A DNA stretch of 64,000 nucleotides from Boesenbergia rotunda (taxonomy: Eukaryota > Streptophyta > Magnoliopsida > Zingiberales > Zingiberaceae), in contig JAGFNQ010005415.1 of assembly GCA_024364735.1 (NCBI GenBank), positions 1-64,000 on the forward strand, written 5' to 3'. The position numbers and the translations under genes are program-made. This document shows positions 45,801-57,474 of the stretch, one piece after another (positions within the stretch are counted from its first letter, which is position 1; every line of letters begins with the position of its first letter). Below the pieces are notes generated by a model. The model ran no database searches. It worked only from the letters and a program-made list of their open reading frames with translations, and was not told where the DNA came from.

Positions 45801-45965
45801 TTACCTGACCCAATTACCTTGAGCGTAGCATTGTTGCCAAATGCCACTGAGCCTAGGTTCTTGAACTTGAGTTTGGTGAATTTCAATTTATCTCCAGTCA
45901 TGTGTCTGGAGCAACCGCTATCCAACATCCATTGGTCCAAATCTTTATGTTCCTACACATAAAGA
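42847..45965 (-). pseudogene. SIRE pol remnant: protease, integrase, reverse transcriptase, RNase H
   Basis: Minus strand. Protease WMLDSGCSRHMTGD (about 45930), GAG-pre-integrase LWHRRLGHTNLR, integrase core (about 45400-45000) with a PQQNG..ERKNRTL region, and an integrase C-terminal stretch with EPN/EP repeats (about 44700-44500). Reverse transcriptase follows (KARFVAKGF, LYQMDVKSTFLNGF, QIYVDDIIFGS) and RNase H (GYTDSDYAGCKLDRKSTSG, ALSTTEAEYVALGE). The frame is broken after GHTNLRIISKITQLG (about 45489), at 44225-44240 (a TGA plus a lost T) and near 43665 (an extra A). Domain order and motifs fit the SIRE/Maximus lineage. Confidence 0.9.
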
Positions 45966-46650
45966 GTTTTGTTGATTTGGATCCAATTAGAATCAGGATT
46001 AGCCTAAATTGATTTTCACAGCCTAGTCTGTCTCACCCAAATCTAGGGTTATCAATCACGTTAGCCTTACGGGTTTTGTGAGACAGGTTTTGGTAGTTAG
46101 AATTAGTTTGAAAATTTGTGATTTATTTAAAAAAAAACTGAATTTAATTTTGAAAAACAGTTGATTTTGAGTTTGTTTTTAAAAAAAATGTTTGAACCTA
46201 CAATTAATTGAAAATTTGTGTTAGATTCGAATTTGACAAAGAATAGTTTGAATTTAAATTTTAAAAATTGGCTTCCAGGTCTTGGCGAGGCACTAGGTCT
46301 TCTTTGGCCGTAGCCTTATTGGATCATCAACCCTTTCCTTGACAAAGCCTTTTAATGAAATTTTATTTTCAAAACTATTTCTTGAAAAATTATGGTCTAA
46401 CTAGCTTGGGTCTTGGATCGGTAGCTTCGGCTAGTTTCACCAGTCTAAAGAGACCAAGTAGGGAATACTTGACCTTATTAGAATTGGCTTCCCTAACGTA
46501 CTATCATCTCACCTCCACCCAATACTATGTTGTTCAAATTTCAGTTAAGTTGGTTCAATCCTTAAACTAATCAGTCCTAAGTCTGAGCATGATAAATTGT
46601 AGAAATTAAATAAACAAGCAATCATGCAATTTGCAAGCAAAGATTAAATT
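45966..46650. other. Non-coding stretch between SIRE gag and pol
   Basis: About 690 bp with long A/T-runs on the minus strand, and stops in every frame. It separates the PNHYYGFSPGGAK end of the gag-side frame from the protease. It may be an unspliced intron-like or decayed linker. Confidence 0.45.
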
Positions 46651-48303
46651 TTATCTAACAATAAATATAGTTTTTAATTTGGCTCCCCCTGGACTAAAGC
46701 CATAATAATGGTTAGGCAAGATATGAATCTTGTGCTTGGGGATCCAATACTGATTTGATCCAGTTTCTTTGTTCAGGCACAGTTCGGGTACCCATGCCTG
46801 AACTTTAGGTCTGGACTGGTTCAGTACAGCATAGTAGGATCTTTGTCTAGATTTGGTTCTATAGCCTAGTCCGGATCGATTTAGAACCGACTTCTGTTTT
46901 CCAAGAATCATGTCAAGACCCTTGGAACCAGAAGTGAATCATTCTAACGCGGCTCTAAGATCCTTAACTTGAGTTTTCAAGGAGGAATTTTCTATTTCAA
47001 GTTTTTCAACTTGAGCAGAGATTCCTTCTTGAACCTTCTCAGTTAAAGGTCTAGAGTCAGCTCTCTCTTTCAGGAGTTTTACTTCCTGTCAGAGAGATTC
47101 GACTCGGAGTTTAGCTTTCGCCAAATCTCGAGAAAGATACGAAATTAACTCATTTAATTGAATTCTTGTAAAACCACTTACAGTTATTTCGTCGTCCTCC
47201 GAGAATGTGAGATTGCCGTCGTCCGGCTCCGATTATGATTCTGTCTCTATTTCTTCTAAAGCGGTTAGTGCGAGCAGGTTCGACTGTGGGACCTCTTCTT
47301 CGGAGGAGGAGGAGGACTCATCCCACGTTGGCTGAAGTGCCTTCTTCCTTCTTGTCTTCTTTGTTTCCTTCAGGTTGGGGCATTCAGTCTTGTAGTGGCC
47401 CTTCTTCTTGCACTCGTAGCAGGTCACGTTGGGTTTGTTCTTTTCATTTGAGGGTTCAGTTGGTTCTTCCTTTCTTCGACTGACTTTTCTTCTGTTAGTC
47501 TGGTTCTTTAGTTCTTTGTAGTAGTCTCGGCCTAGACGAACCAACTTAGGCCGATTTCCCTCGCTATCTTCTGAGTCTGAATCTGAGTCAGACTCGGGTG
47601 CAGGTTGAGGCTTCTTCTTGGTTGTCCTTCTAATTTTACCTGCAATAAAGGCAATACCTTTCTCGGCCAAATTACAGTTAGTCTGTTCAAGTAATTCAAG
47701 TTCAAAAAAATGTTCATCTAACTTAATTTTGGAAAGGTCCCTAGGAACTTTGTAAGCATCTACCATAGATGCCCACAAGGTGTTTCTTGGGAAGACGTTA
47801 AGACAATACCTTATTAGGTCCCGGTTTTCTACCTTGTGGCCAATGGTGTGTAGACCGTTCATCAGCTCCTAAATTCTGGCATGGAGCTGAGCTGCTGATT
47901 CGCCTTCATTCATCTCGATGGTGTATAGCTTATTTAGCAGCAGGTCCCTTTTGCTGATTCGGGTATCGGAGGTTCCCTCATGTAGTTCGATCAGCTTGCC
48001 CCACAGCTCCTTGGCACTGTTGAATGGACCCACCCGGTTCAGCTCCTCTTTTGTTAGACCGCATTGGAGGGTCTGGGTTGCTTTCGCATCAGCATCAATT
48101 CTTCTTTTTAGAGCGGTATCCCACTCAGTGTATGGCTGTGGTACTCCTTCAGCGTTCTTTGGAATCTCCAGTCCAGACTAGATGATTATCCACATGTCGA
48201 CCTGAGTTTTCAGGTGGACCTCCATTCGACTTTTCCAGTAGGAAAAGTCTTCTCCACTGAAAAGTGGAGGTCTGGCTGTGCTGAATCCTTCTTGCATGGC
48301 CAT
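46651..48303 (-). pseudogene. SIRE gag remnant
   Basis: ATG at 48303 (MAMQEGFSTARPPLFSGED), then capsid-like sequence ending in LHARI, followed by NGLHTIGHKV and NVFPRNTLWASMV. A zinc knuckle CYECKKKGHYKTEC is near 47430, then an acidic Ser-rich stretch SSSSSEEE. Further on are a coiled-coil linker (about 47160-46940) and a basic tail. Stops at 48178-48180 (TAG) and 47869-47871 (TAG) split the N-terminal part; the frame from 47862 to 47233 is open. Gag packages the element RNA; this copy is broken. Confidence 0.85.
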
Positions 48304-48517
48304 TAAGGATTTTATCTGAAAAAGAGAGAAGAGAAAGAAAAACTTTGTCCCAAGACTTGGTCTTGGATTAGTAGTGCAGGATAAAGAAAATTAAATATCG
48401 AGGGGTGTTGCATCGGTCTCGATTAACGATAAAAAATTCGATGAAAAAAAACAAAATAATTTGACGAAAATCCGAAAAAATCTCAAACTGATGGTTGCAC
48501 CAAATTTGAGCATCCCC

Positions 48518-48529
48518 GCTCTGATACCA
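48518..48529 (-). promoter_or_regulatory. SIRE primer-binding site (initiator tRNA-Met)
   Basis: Complement TGGTATCAGAGC, two bases from the 5' LTR end. Confidence 0.95.
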
Positions 48530-48531
48530 CT

Positions 48532-49935
48532 TGTTGGATCGAGAAGAACTATAGAGGGGGGGTGAATATCGTAAAATGTTCGGATTTGTAAAAGAGAATT
48601 AGCAACGGAAATAATTAAAGTAAAACACATGCGAACACCATGATTTTACTTGGTTCGGAGTCGCGGTCGGCTCTTACTCCAAGGCCTATGGTCGTTGACC
48701 TTTTACTGCGAGTAATTCTATATGTGCGCAAAAATAGTTTACAAAATGTATTACAAGAATAGTACAGTAAACTTAAAAGCAGCTCTTCGTTACCGACGTC
48801 CGCCGTAGATTGTATTTTCGGAGCAGAGGGACGTCGTCGGCGCTTGTATCTCGAGTCGGGAGATTTCCGGAGCAGAGCGCGGGAGTAGAAGAGTGTGAAT
48901 GCGTTGGAAGAATTGATTGATTGAAGCCTTGGGGTCGAGGGACTTTTTATAGCCTCCCGAGGTGCCCTGAACGTTGGGGGCGCCCCCCCCCCCCCCCCCC
49001 CACGTGTCACCCGATCCGAGCAACTCTCGGTCAGACCTTATCCCACTCGAATAGGGCTGAGGGTTGACTGTGGGGGCGCCCTGGTTGACCCTTTCAGCGG
49101 GCTTCTCGGCTGGATGAAGTTTATCCTCTTCGTTGGCTTGAACCCGGGGCGCCCTGGGTACTGGGGGCGCCCGGGAGCACGGGGGCGCCCCACCCAGCAA
49201 GCTTCTGAAGCGAACTTTTGCTCATCTTGTTTTGCCTTGACCTTGGGGGCGCCCGGGACACTGGGGGTGCCCTGCTCAGCTGCTGCCTCTCTCCTTTGAG
49301 GCGTTCTGAGCTGCAGACACTCATTCATTCGGTCCTGCATTCAAGGTTAGTCCAAAACAACATAGAGCAATCAATTATTAGTTTTATACAGCCTTAGTTG
49401 TCTTGGTTCTGACTTTGGGCTCCAAAATGGAGCCTTAGGTCAAACTGACACCTACTGTTCCCTCGACGGGGAACGCATCCTCACCTACTACTCTCAGGAG
49501 AATTTACTTGTTGTCAACCGGCTCCTCTGGTTGGACTTTTGCCTAGCGGTCCTTTGCTAGGTCTTGGATACCAGGTTGTCCTTCGGCCGGTGCCTACCAG
49601 TCCTTCGCCAGGTCTTCGGATCCTGGCAGTCCTTCGCCAGGTGCCTAGCAGTCCTTCGCTAGGTCTTGGATCCCAGGCTGTCCTTCGCCTGGTGCCTAGC
49701 AGTCCTTCGCTAGGTCTTCGTATCCTAGCAGCCCTTCGCTAGGTGCCCAGCTGTCCTTCGCCAGGACATAGGGTTTCAGTGCCTAGCATTCCTTCACTAG
49801 GTGCCTCGCATTCCTTTGCTAGGACTTCAATCTGCACACTCAAGGAGCATGTTAGATAACAAATAAGACTTAACTTTTGAACCTTTTGCCATTTATCAAA
49901 ACACAGGTTCGACTTGGGTGTCGTCTGCACCAACA
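48532..49935 (-). repeat. SIRE 5' LTR (1,404 bp)
   Basis: Matches 40156-41549 closely. A C-run of 19 stands at about 48983-49001 where the other LTR has 7. Some GGGGGCGCCC units differ in number. TATA complement at 48944-48951; the shared U5 motif is AGCAACGGAAA here. Confidence 0.93.
49530..49835. repeat. CCTAGC/GCTAGG hairpin minisatellite in SIRE 5' LTR
   Basis: Counterpart of 41140-41440. Includes a fully paired CCTGGC..GCCAGG unit near 49624, where the other LTR reads GTCAGG. Confidence 0.85.
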
Positions 49936-49940
49936 CTTTT

Positions 49941-52209
49941 GCCTACCGATGGATGCCATTTGGACTCTGCAATGCTCCAGGAACGTTTCAGCGATGCATG
50001 GTAAGTATATTTGGTGAGTTGTTAGAGCATTGTATGGAAATTTTTATGGATGACTTTTCAGTTTTTAGCACTTTATTTGATTCATGTTTAGATAACTTGT
50101 CTAGGGTTTTACACCGTTACATTGCGACTAACCTTGTGCTCAATTTTGAAAAATGTCAATTCATGGTCGAGCATGGAATTGTATTAGGTCACATAGTCTC
50201 TAGGAGAGGTATAGAGGTAGATCCTGCAAAAATCAGTGTTATTTCTTCTTTATCTTACCCCGTATGCGTACGGGATGTTCATGTTTTTCTTGGACATGCA
50301 AGTTTCTTCCGTAGGTTTATTAGAGACTTTAGCGATATTGCTCGGCCCTTGACAAGACTTTTGCAAAAAGATGTTGAATTTTGTTTTGATGATAAGTGCA
50401 AAGAAGCTTTTCGCAGACTCAGGGAAGCTCTTACCTCATCTCCTATTATTAAATCACCTGACTGGAATTTGCCATTTGAATTAATGTGTGATGCATCTAA
50501 CTTTGCAGTAGGAGCTGTTCTAGCACAGAGGGTGGATGGAGCATCTCATGTCATATGCTAAGCCTCCAAGACCCTAGATGTCGCCCAAGCTAATTACACC
50601 ACCACTGAGAAGGAGCTTCTTGCCATAGTTTTTGCTTTAGACCGTTTTAGATCTTATTTATTGTGCTCACATGTCATTATTTTTTTCTGATCATGCAGCT
50701 TTAAAGTACCTATTGAAGAAACCAGTTGCTACGCCTAGGCTAATTAGATGTATGCTTCTACTCCAGAAGTTTGACTTGGAAATCAGAGATAGAAGTGGCA
50801 AAGAAAACTTGGTTGTAGATCACCTGAGCAGGATTGAAGGAGATGGATCTCCTACCACCATTGACGATGATTTCAGAGATGAGCATCTTCTTGCAGTACA
50901 TGGTGAGTCACCTTGGTATGCAGACCTTGTTAACTTGTTAGCAGCACATGTTTTTCATACACACTTTTCTAAAGCTCAAAAAGATAAACTCAAAAGTGAT
51001 GCAAAATTCTATGTGTGGGATGACCCGTATTTATGGAAGTTTTGTAATGATCAAATAATAAGGAGATGCATACCTAACCATGAATTTCATTTAGTCCTTG
51101 TTTTTTGCCATTCATCAGCATGTGGAGGACACTTTGGACCACAAAGAACAGCTAGGAAAGTGTTAGAATGTGGCTTGTACTGGCCCACCTTATTTCATGA
51201 TTCATATGTGTTTTATAAAAATTGTGATAAATGTCAGCGAACTGGGAACATTGGAGCTAGGAATGAGATGCCCCTACAGACTATGTTATTTTGTGAGATT
51301 TTTGATGTTTAGGGAATTGATTTTATGGGACCTTTTCCTGCATCCTGTGGTTATTTGTACATTTTACTTGCTGTAGACTATGTTTCTAAATGGGTGGAGG
51401 CCATTGCCTCCAAGACTGATGACTCTTCTGTTGTTGTTAGTTTTGTCAGGTCACATATATTTTGCAGGTTTGGAATTCCCAGGGCTATAATAAGTGACCA
51501 AGGATCTCACTTTTGCAACAAACACATGAAGGCCCTACATAGCAAATATGGGGTTGTACACAAGGTTTCTACTTCCTACCATCCCCAAACAAATGGCCAA
51601 GCCAAAATTTCCAATAGAGAAATCAAAGCAATTTTGGAAAAGACCGTTGGGCCCAATAGAAAATATTGGAGCAAGAGGCTAGATGATACACTTTGGGCCT
51701 ATAGAACAGTGTTCAAGACACCAATTAGCATGTCTCCCTACCGATTAGCCTATGGTAAAGCTTGTCATCTACCCGTGGAGATAGAGCACAAAGCATATTG
51801 GACAGTGAAGGCTTGTAACTATGATGCTACCAAGGTGGGAGAAGAGAGAAAACTTCAACTTCAAGTGCTCGAGGAGATTAGACTAGAAGCATTTGAAAAT
51901 TCAAGGATCTACAAGGAAAAGACCAAGAACTTCCATGACAAACACATAGTGAGAAAAGAAGTTCAAATTGGTGACAAGGTCTTATTGTACAAATCAAGGC
52001 TCACGTTGATTAAGGGTAAGTTGAGGTCAAGGTGGGAAGGTCCATTTATTGTAACTAATATTTTTCCCTATGGTGTTGTTGAAATTAAAGATGAGGCTAA
52101 TGGTTTAATGTGGAAAGTAAATGACCATCGGCTCAAGAAGTATTTTGAAGAACTAAAGGAGCTAGAGGTGGATGGAGTGGACATTAAAGATGCTATCTAC
52201 CCAACCTAA
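49941..52209 (+). pseudogene. Athila-like pol, part 2 (RT, RNase H, integrase)
   Basis: Continues the reverse transcriptase after the SIRE insertion: RWMPFGLCNAPGTFQRCM, catalytic FMDDFSVF, LGHIVSRRGIEVDP. RNase H follows with CDASNFAVGAVLAQR and YTTTEKELLAIVFALDRFR. Integrase has the H2C2 zinc finger (CDKCQRTG), then AVDYVSKWVEAIA, a DDE-type IISDQGSHFCN and YHPQTNGQ. The C-terminus has LYKSRLTLIKGKLRSRWEGPF and ends at a stop in 52207-52209. Breaks: TAA at 50559-50561, frameshift in a T-run near 50681-50687, TAG at 51310-51312. Otherwise the frame is well kept, so decay is limited. Confidence 0.92.
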
Positions 52210-54356
52210 AGGGGAGTTTTTTTTCTTGCATTTTACATTGTTGTAAATATCATTTGATTGTTTTCAAGTAGTTAAATTCTTTTTCCAATGAGTTTTTGAT
52301 AATAAATGTTTAGGTAGTGTAGGATGAATAAAAAGTGATTGTAGACATCATTTTACCCTTTTGGCACTTTATTTTTGCATGACTAGGAATAAATGTATCC
52401 CCCTAGGTTTTCTCTATATCATTTTAGGGTCATTTGAAAGCAAATTAAATTTGGTTGTAAAAACTTATGATTTGAGTCAATGGATGAAAATTCTTGGTTG
52501 CTTGAGTACTACTTGGTTATGGACTCTAGAGTGATGACTTGAGATGAATTCTTTTTACCTAGTGAGGACCTAGCCTTATTGTTGAGATACGCACATGTAA
52601 TTGTACTCTAGAACTTGCTTAGGTTCTTTCAAAACCATATTTCTATGATTGGACTACATTTATAAAGGTTAATCACTTTGTCTTCACTTTTTCATATAAT
52701 TGTTGCAACATATCTTGTTGATTCATGCCTTATTCTTTTTCCTTCCCCTATTTTTCTGCTTATATCCATATTTCTTAATATACTTGGTTACTTGGGATTT
52801 TTCTTGATGTTATTTTGCCCGAGATGGACAAAGGTTTAAGTGTGGGGGAGGTGGCTAATGTTTTTAAATGATTTTGGTGAGAAGTGATGTATTTTGAAGC
52901 TTATGTTGTGATAGCAATATGTTTTTATGAATTTTAAAGTAGATTTTTTGTGGATTCCGAATGTTTTGATGGGATTAAAGGAATGGAAGAGCATGAGAAA
53001 CACAATGCGAAAATAGAAAAAGAAGAAAAGGAAATAAAGAAGTGTGCCAATTTGATAGGTGATGTATCAAAGATGAGTTGTGAGTATTGAAAAGTTGAGT
53101 TAACTTTTGGAGCAATCTGATTTATGGATGTTGTTTGGTGTTTCAACTCTATGAAGCTAATTTTGAAAGGAATGGGAGCTCATAAAGCTTAGTTTTTAGT
53201 GAAGCTTTTCAAGCCTACTAAAAGTCTCCATTTAGACATGGAATTGGCAAGTGAAATTGTTTTCAAAAGTTCAAATTGTTGCCATGACTGAAGTGGAGAT
53301 GAGCGAGTAGGATTTGGTCGTGGGATGTAGTGAAGCTGCAGGAAAAAAAAGAGAAACACAATAAGCAGCTGGAAAAAAAATAGAAAATTGAAAAAAAAAG
53401 AGAAAACAAAAGAAAAGAAAAGTAAGAAAAGACAAAGGGAATTATGAAGGTTCAAAAAGATGGATAGATTTTTGAATGTGAAGTCGAGAATAAGAAGCTA
53501 GATGGGTTCAGATATAGTGATGATTGGAAGAAAGGAAAAATTCAGGCAAAAGATAGTTGCAGAATCTGGAGTTTGGCTACTGATCAGCCCCTGATCGGTC
53601 ACTAGTCCGATCAGGGAGGACCAGTCCGATCACCAGACCGATCAGTCAATGTCTAATCAGTCTATGGATCGATAAGTGGAGCTGGCACATTACAGAATGC
53701 AGAATTCAGTGTTGAACCTCCTCTAATTCAGCTCAGACTCACTTTCCTTGGCTCGACAACCATTAAGAGAATTATATTAGAGGGTAATGAGCATTTAGAA
53801 ATAATTTTGAGTATCCAAGCTTATATTTTTCTTTACTTTTCCATATTTCTTCATTGCTATATTTCTTTAACATAGTTCTTTCCTTATCATATCATATTCC
53901 TCTATTTTCTTTGTCATGAGTTTTTGGTATCAGAATTCATGGAACTCCTTTTTCATTCTATTCATTTCATACTTCTTTTATATGTTCTAATAAACTTTTG
54001 TAGATGTGGATTCAAGGAAAGAATGATGGTGGAGAGTAGATAATAAGCAAGCGTATGGTAGTTCAAGAAACATGTTGTGTTTGAGTGAGCTCCACTTTCA
54101 TTGAAATGTAGAACTTAGGAAGAGAGCCACTAAAAATCCCTTTGGAAGGTTTTGTGAGTTGAATTCATCTCTATGAGTGATGAAAGGGGAAGTATGCTAA
54201 TTGTTGATTTAAGGACAAGATACTAGTCTATTGAGCTTAGATTTTTGAAAATTTACAACCCTAGAAAATTTCTTTTCAATTGTTTCTTACAATGATTGAG
54301 AATAATCTAGGGAGGATGCATCTTAGTTTCGTAGTAGCTTGTGCGGACGCCCAAGA
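52210..54356. other. Athila 3' non-coding region
   Basis: About 2.1 kb without convincing ORFs. It contains an internal polypurine-like AAGTGTGGGGGAG (about 52838-52850), a purine-rich A/G tract at 53338-53445 and a GATCGGTC hairpin pair at 53580-53650. Confidence 0.6.
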
Positions 54357-54372
54357 ATAAGTGTGGGGGAGT
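54357..54372 (+). promoter_or_regulatory. Athila polypurine tract
   Basis: AATAAGTGTGGGGGAG directly before the LTR start TGATAAC; the same core occurs 1.5 kb upstream. Confidence 0.8.
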
Positions 54373-54479
54373 TGATAACATTAATTTTGTTGATTAGACT
54401 ACGCCCTAAAATCCATGTTTTGATCCAATATTATATGCTTAAGTTTGCATTTATATAAGGTTTCATGAATTACCTCCAT

Positions 54480-57474
54480 TGTAACAACCCGAAAAATTTT
54501 CTTAATATTTTCTTTAAAATATTGATCATGTTTAGATAATTTTCCGAGGACCTAGAGATATTAGTACCAACCTTAGCCTAGAAATCCATGGTTTTTCTCA
54601 TTTAAATTGAGAAACTAAGTACTAATGGGCCTTATATGGGCTTTTTAGTACCATGATTATTGGTAGATTTTAGGTAAAATTTAATATAAATATAAATGGG
54701 TTTTAATGAGGAATATTGGCATGATTATGGGGGAGTTTTAAGGGAATTTTTGAAATAATAAAAAAATAAAAAAAATAAAGTGCATGCACCAAGGATTGAA
54801 CCTTGGACCTATTATACTACCATGCATGCACTAACCAATTCACCTAGCAAGGGAGTGCTATTAGAAGAGGATGGGAAATTGTAGATAAGTGAGAAAGAAG
54901 ATGAAGAGACACAAGAAAATTGAAGAGACACCATTAAAGAGGTGCTTGCCTCTTTACTCACCATAAAAGGTCATTAAGAGGAGGAAATGCCTAGGCATTT
55001 TTGACCAAGAAACCTTTCCCCTTTCTCTCCACCAAACTCTTCTCCTTTCTCCTCATCCTCACCGAAATCCTAGATCCCCTTGCAGCCCAAAACCGAGCCC
55101 CACAAACCGGAAGAAGAAAAGGAGAAGAACAAGAGGAAACACCAAGTTTAAGAGGTCTTTTCTTCTCCAAAATTTGGAGATCTTTTGGGAACATAAGCAC
55201 AAGTGGTAAGATTCCCTCACCTACAACATAATGGCTTTTTATGTGTTTTTTATGATTTTTATGTTGCTTGTGATGTTGGGTGAAAGAAAATGGAAGAAAT
55301 CCTTGAGGGAAGTTTTGGCCATAAAGGGGTACCCCCTTTTCTATGTCCAAAAACTTAAAGGAAGAGTTCATGAAATTGTTACTACCTTTTTGTAATGAAT
55401 ATATGATGGATACATGGTGTTTGAATGCCCTCCATGATGTAAAGGACTTGGAAGAATTCGGCCAAGTCATGAAATGGATAAATGTTGATGAATGAAGTAG
55501 GCTATTATTCTAATGATTGTTTCCTTGCTATATAAATGTTTTAGGCCACGAAATTTTGTGGAATCTATGCTAAGGGACCGCTATAACATTTGGCCAAAGG
55601 ACCTTAAATTATGCCTTAAAACAGATTTTTATAGACCTTCATGAAGTTATGGTTAAATCAAGTGATATGCATGTGATTGGGTGTTTTATTTCATGATGGA
55701 AATAATTTATACCTTAGGGTCAGTACCTTATCTAAGTTGTTTGAGCCTAAACTCATGCTTCATTCTATGTATTGATGTTTAAAAAAATGTTACATGTACC
55801 CATATGCATGATAATCCAAGTAGAACTCTAGATCATACACCTAGACTAGTGTTTGGTGAAGTACAAACTACTTTTGCACTTGTGAATGAATTCTTATGAA
55901 AAATATGCTTTTATTCCCATGTTAGGTGAATGATTATGCTATGAAATCCGTACTGTGAGTTTCAACAAATTACAAGAATAGGGGTTAAGAATAGGTTCGA
56001 GTACAAAGCATGCCCCTAAACTAGTGTTTAATGAAGCCTAGACTACCTTTATGCTTGTATATGACCTTAATGGTAAAATATGTTTTTGTTTATATGTTAT
56101 ATGAACTTTTATACCATGTTATACATACTGTGAATTTTGTCCAATTACTAGAATAAAGGCTAAGAATAAGTTCAAGTACAATTCATGCACCTAAACTAGT
56201 GTTTAGTGAAGTCTAGACTACCAGTGTATTTGTAAATGACCTCTTATGTAATGTATATTTTTATTTCCATGATTATATGACTCTTATGCTATGATATCCT
56301 TGCTATGAAGTTTCGGCCAGCATGTATTTAGATGAGAAAAGAAAGATTAAACTAACATATTGCCTTAATTAAGACAAGCATGTTATAAGTATGATGTATT
56401 GATGAAACTAACATGATGGTTGCTTCACTTACATGTGTTAAAAGAAAGGTCCTTCCATGTCTTGCTATTTATGCTAATGATTATGCCATGAAAGTATGCC
56501 TATGTTTATGAATGATTGAATGCCTATAGTACATTCAATATGAAAGAAAGAAAGAATGCATGTTCTATATATGAAAGTATGCTTATGATTATGAATGATT
56601 GAATGTCTATAGTACATGCAATATGAAAGAAAGAAAGAAAGAAAGGAATGCATGTTCTATATGAAAGAAAGAAAGAAAAGAAAAGAATGCATTATGTATT
56701 TTACTTTAAAGAATGGCTTGTACCGGGTCTTGAAAAAGATCCACGGTTCTGGACTACCGAAGCTGTCCCTAGGCTGAAAGATAATAAGCCTAGAATGTAG
56801 ACCCTTGTAGGTCGGGATTAGCTACCTCGCATCCTACATAGGGGTATGCGTGTAAAAGAAAGAATGGGTACAAAGCCAGGGACCCCAATGAAGATGATGT
56901 ATATGATTTTAAAGTATTATTTACTATGTTTTCTAAAGAGCATCCTAAATGTTTTTACAATGCATATGTTCTATGTTTATATGCCTTCATATGTTTATAT
57001 GCCTTATGTATTTTTAATGCTATGCATAAGATGTTATATGTCTCTCAAATGCATGTGACGTATGGATTTAGTGAGTAGGAAAAAGCTTACTATGTTTTAT
57101 ACTTATAGTTTGTTTGCTTATGTTGCAGAGCAACATAGAAATTTCTGAGGAATGGGCAGCTGCAGGAAGGGCTAATGTGTGTGGTGGTGACTTGGCTGAT
57201 CGATCCACTTTAGTGCCATCTATAGACTTAGTTCTTATTTCTAATAAGACATATGTTGCTACTTTATGCATGATACTTGCTAGTTCTTTTGGAGTTTATT
57301 TAAGTATGGATGCTATTAGATGCTACATGATTTATATTTACACTCCTTCTCCCTTTGCATATGATTATGTTTATGTTTTATTTCCGCTGCAATGTTGTGA
57401 ATCATATGTAATAATATAAGTTAAGAAGGAAAAAGTTAACGCGCCACCTTAACGGTAAAGGGGCGGGCGTTACA
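54480..57474 (+). mobile_element. Solo LTR of a Tekay-family gypsy element
   Basis: TGTAACAACCCG to GGGCGTTACA, 2,995 bp, flanked by the perfect 5-bp duplication TCCAT (54475-54479 and 57475-57479). It is a diverged relative of the 3.9-kb Tekay LTRs in opposite orientation. It shares the 5' segment (AATTTTCTTAATATTTTCTT), the tRNA-like unit, the GC-rich block and TTTCCGCTGC at 57381-57390. It lacks the large tandem arrays. It formed by recombination between two LTRs of a full copy. Confidence 0.93.
54781..54850 (-). ncRNA. tRNA-like Pol III unit in the solo LTR
   Basis: Complement has TAGGTGAATTGGTTAGTGC (A box) and GGTTCAATCC in the CCAAGG/CCTTGG stem, followed by T-rich runs; antisense to the LTR as in the two Tekay LTRs. 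Confidence 0.5.

Larger units (their letters stand above)
40156..49935 (-). mobile_element. SIRE/Maximus-type copia retrotransposon, complete ends
   Basis: LTRs 40156-41549 and 48532-49935 (TGTTGG..CCAACA), TSD CTTTT at 40151-40155 and 49936-49940, total 9,780 bp. On the minus strand the order is 5' LTR (right), initiator tRNA-Met site, gag, protease, integrase, reverse transcriptase, RNase H, 3' untranslated region, polypurine tract, 3' LTR (left). The coding parts have stops and frameshifts. It sits exactly within the Athila reverse transcriptase. Confidence 0.95.

Noticed and set aside
45657..45962. Plus-strand frame opposite the SIRE protease
   Set aside because: Antisense shadow of pol.
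53189..53455. Phenylalanine-rich frame in the Athila 3' region
   Set aside because: Translation of an A/G-rich low-complexity tract; not a membrane protein gene.
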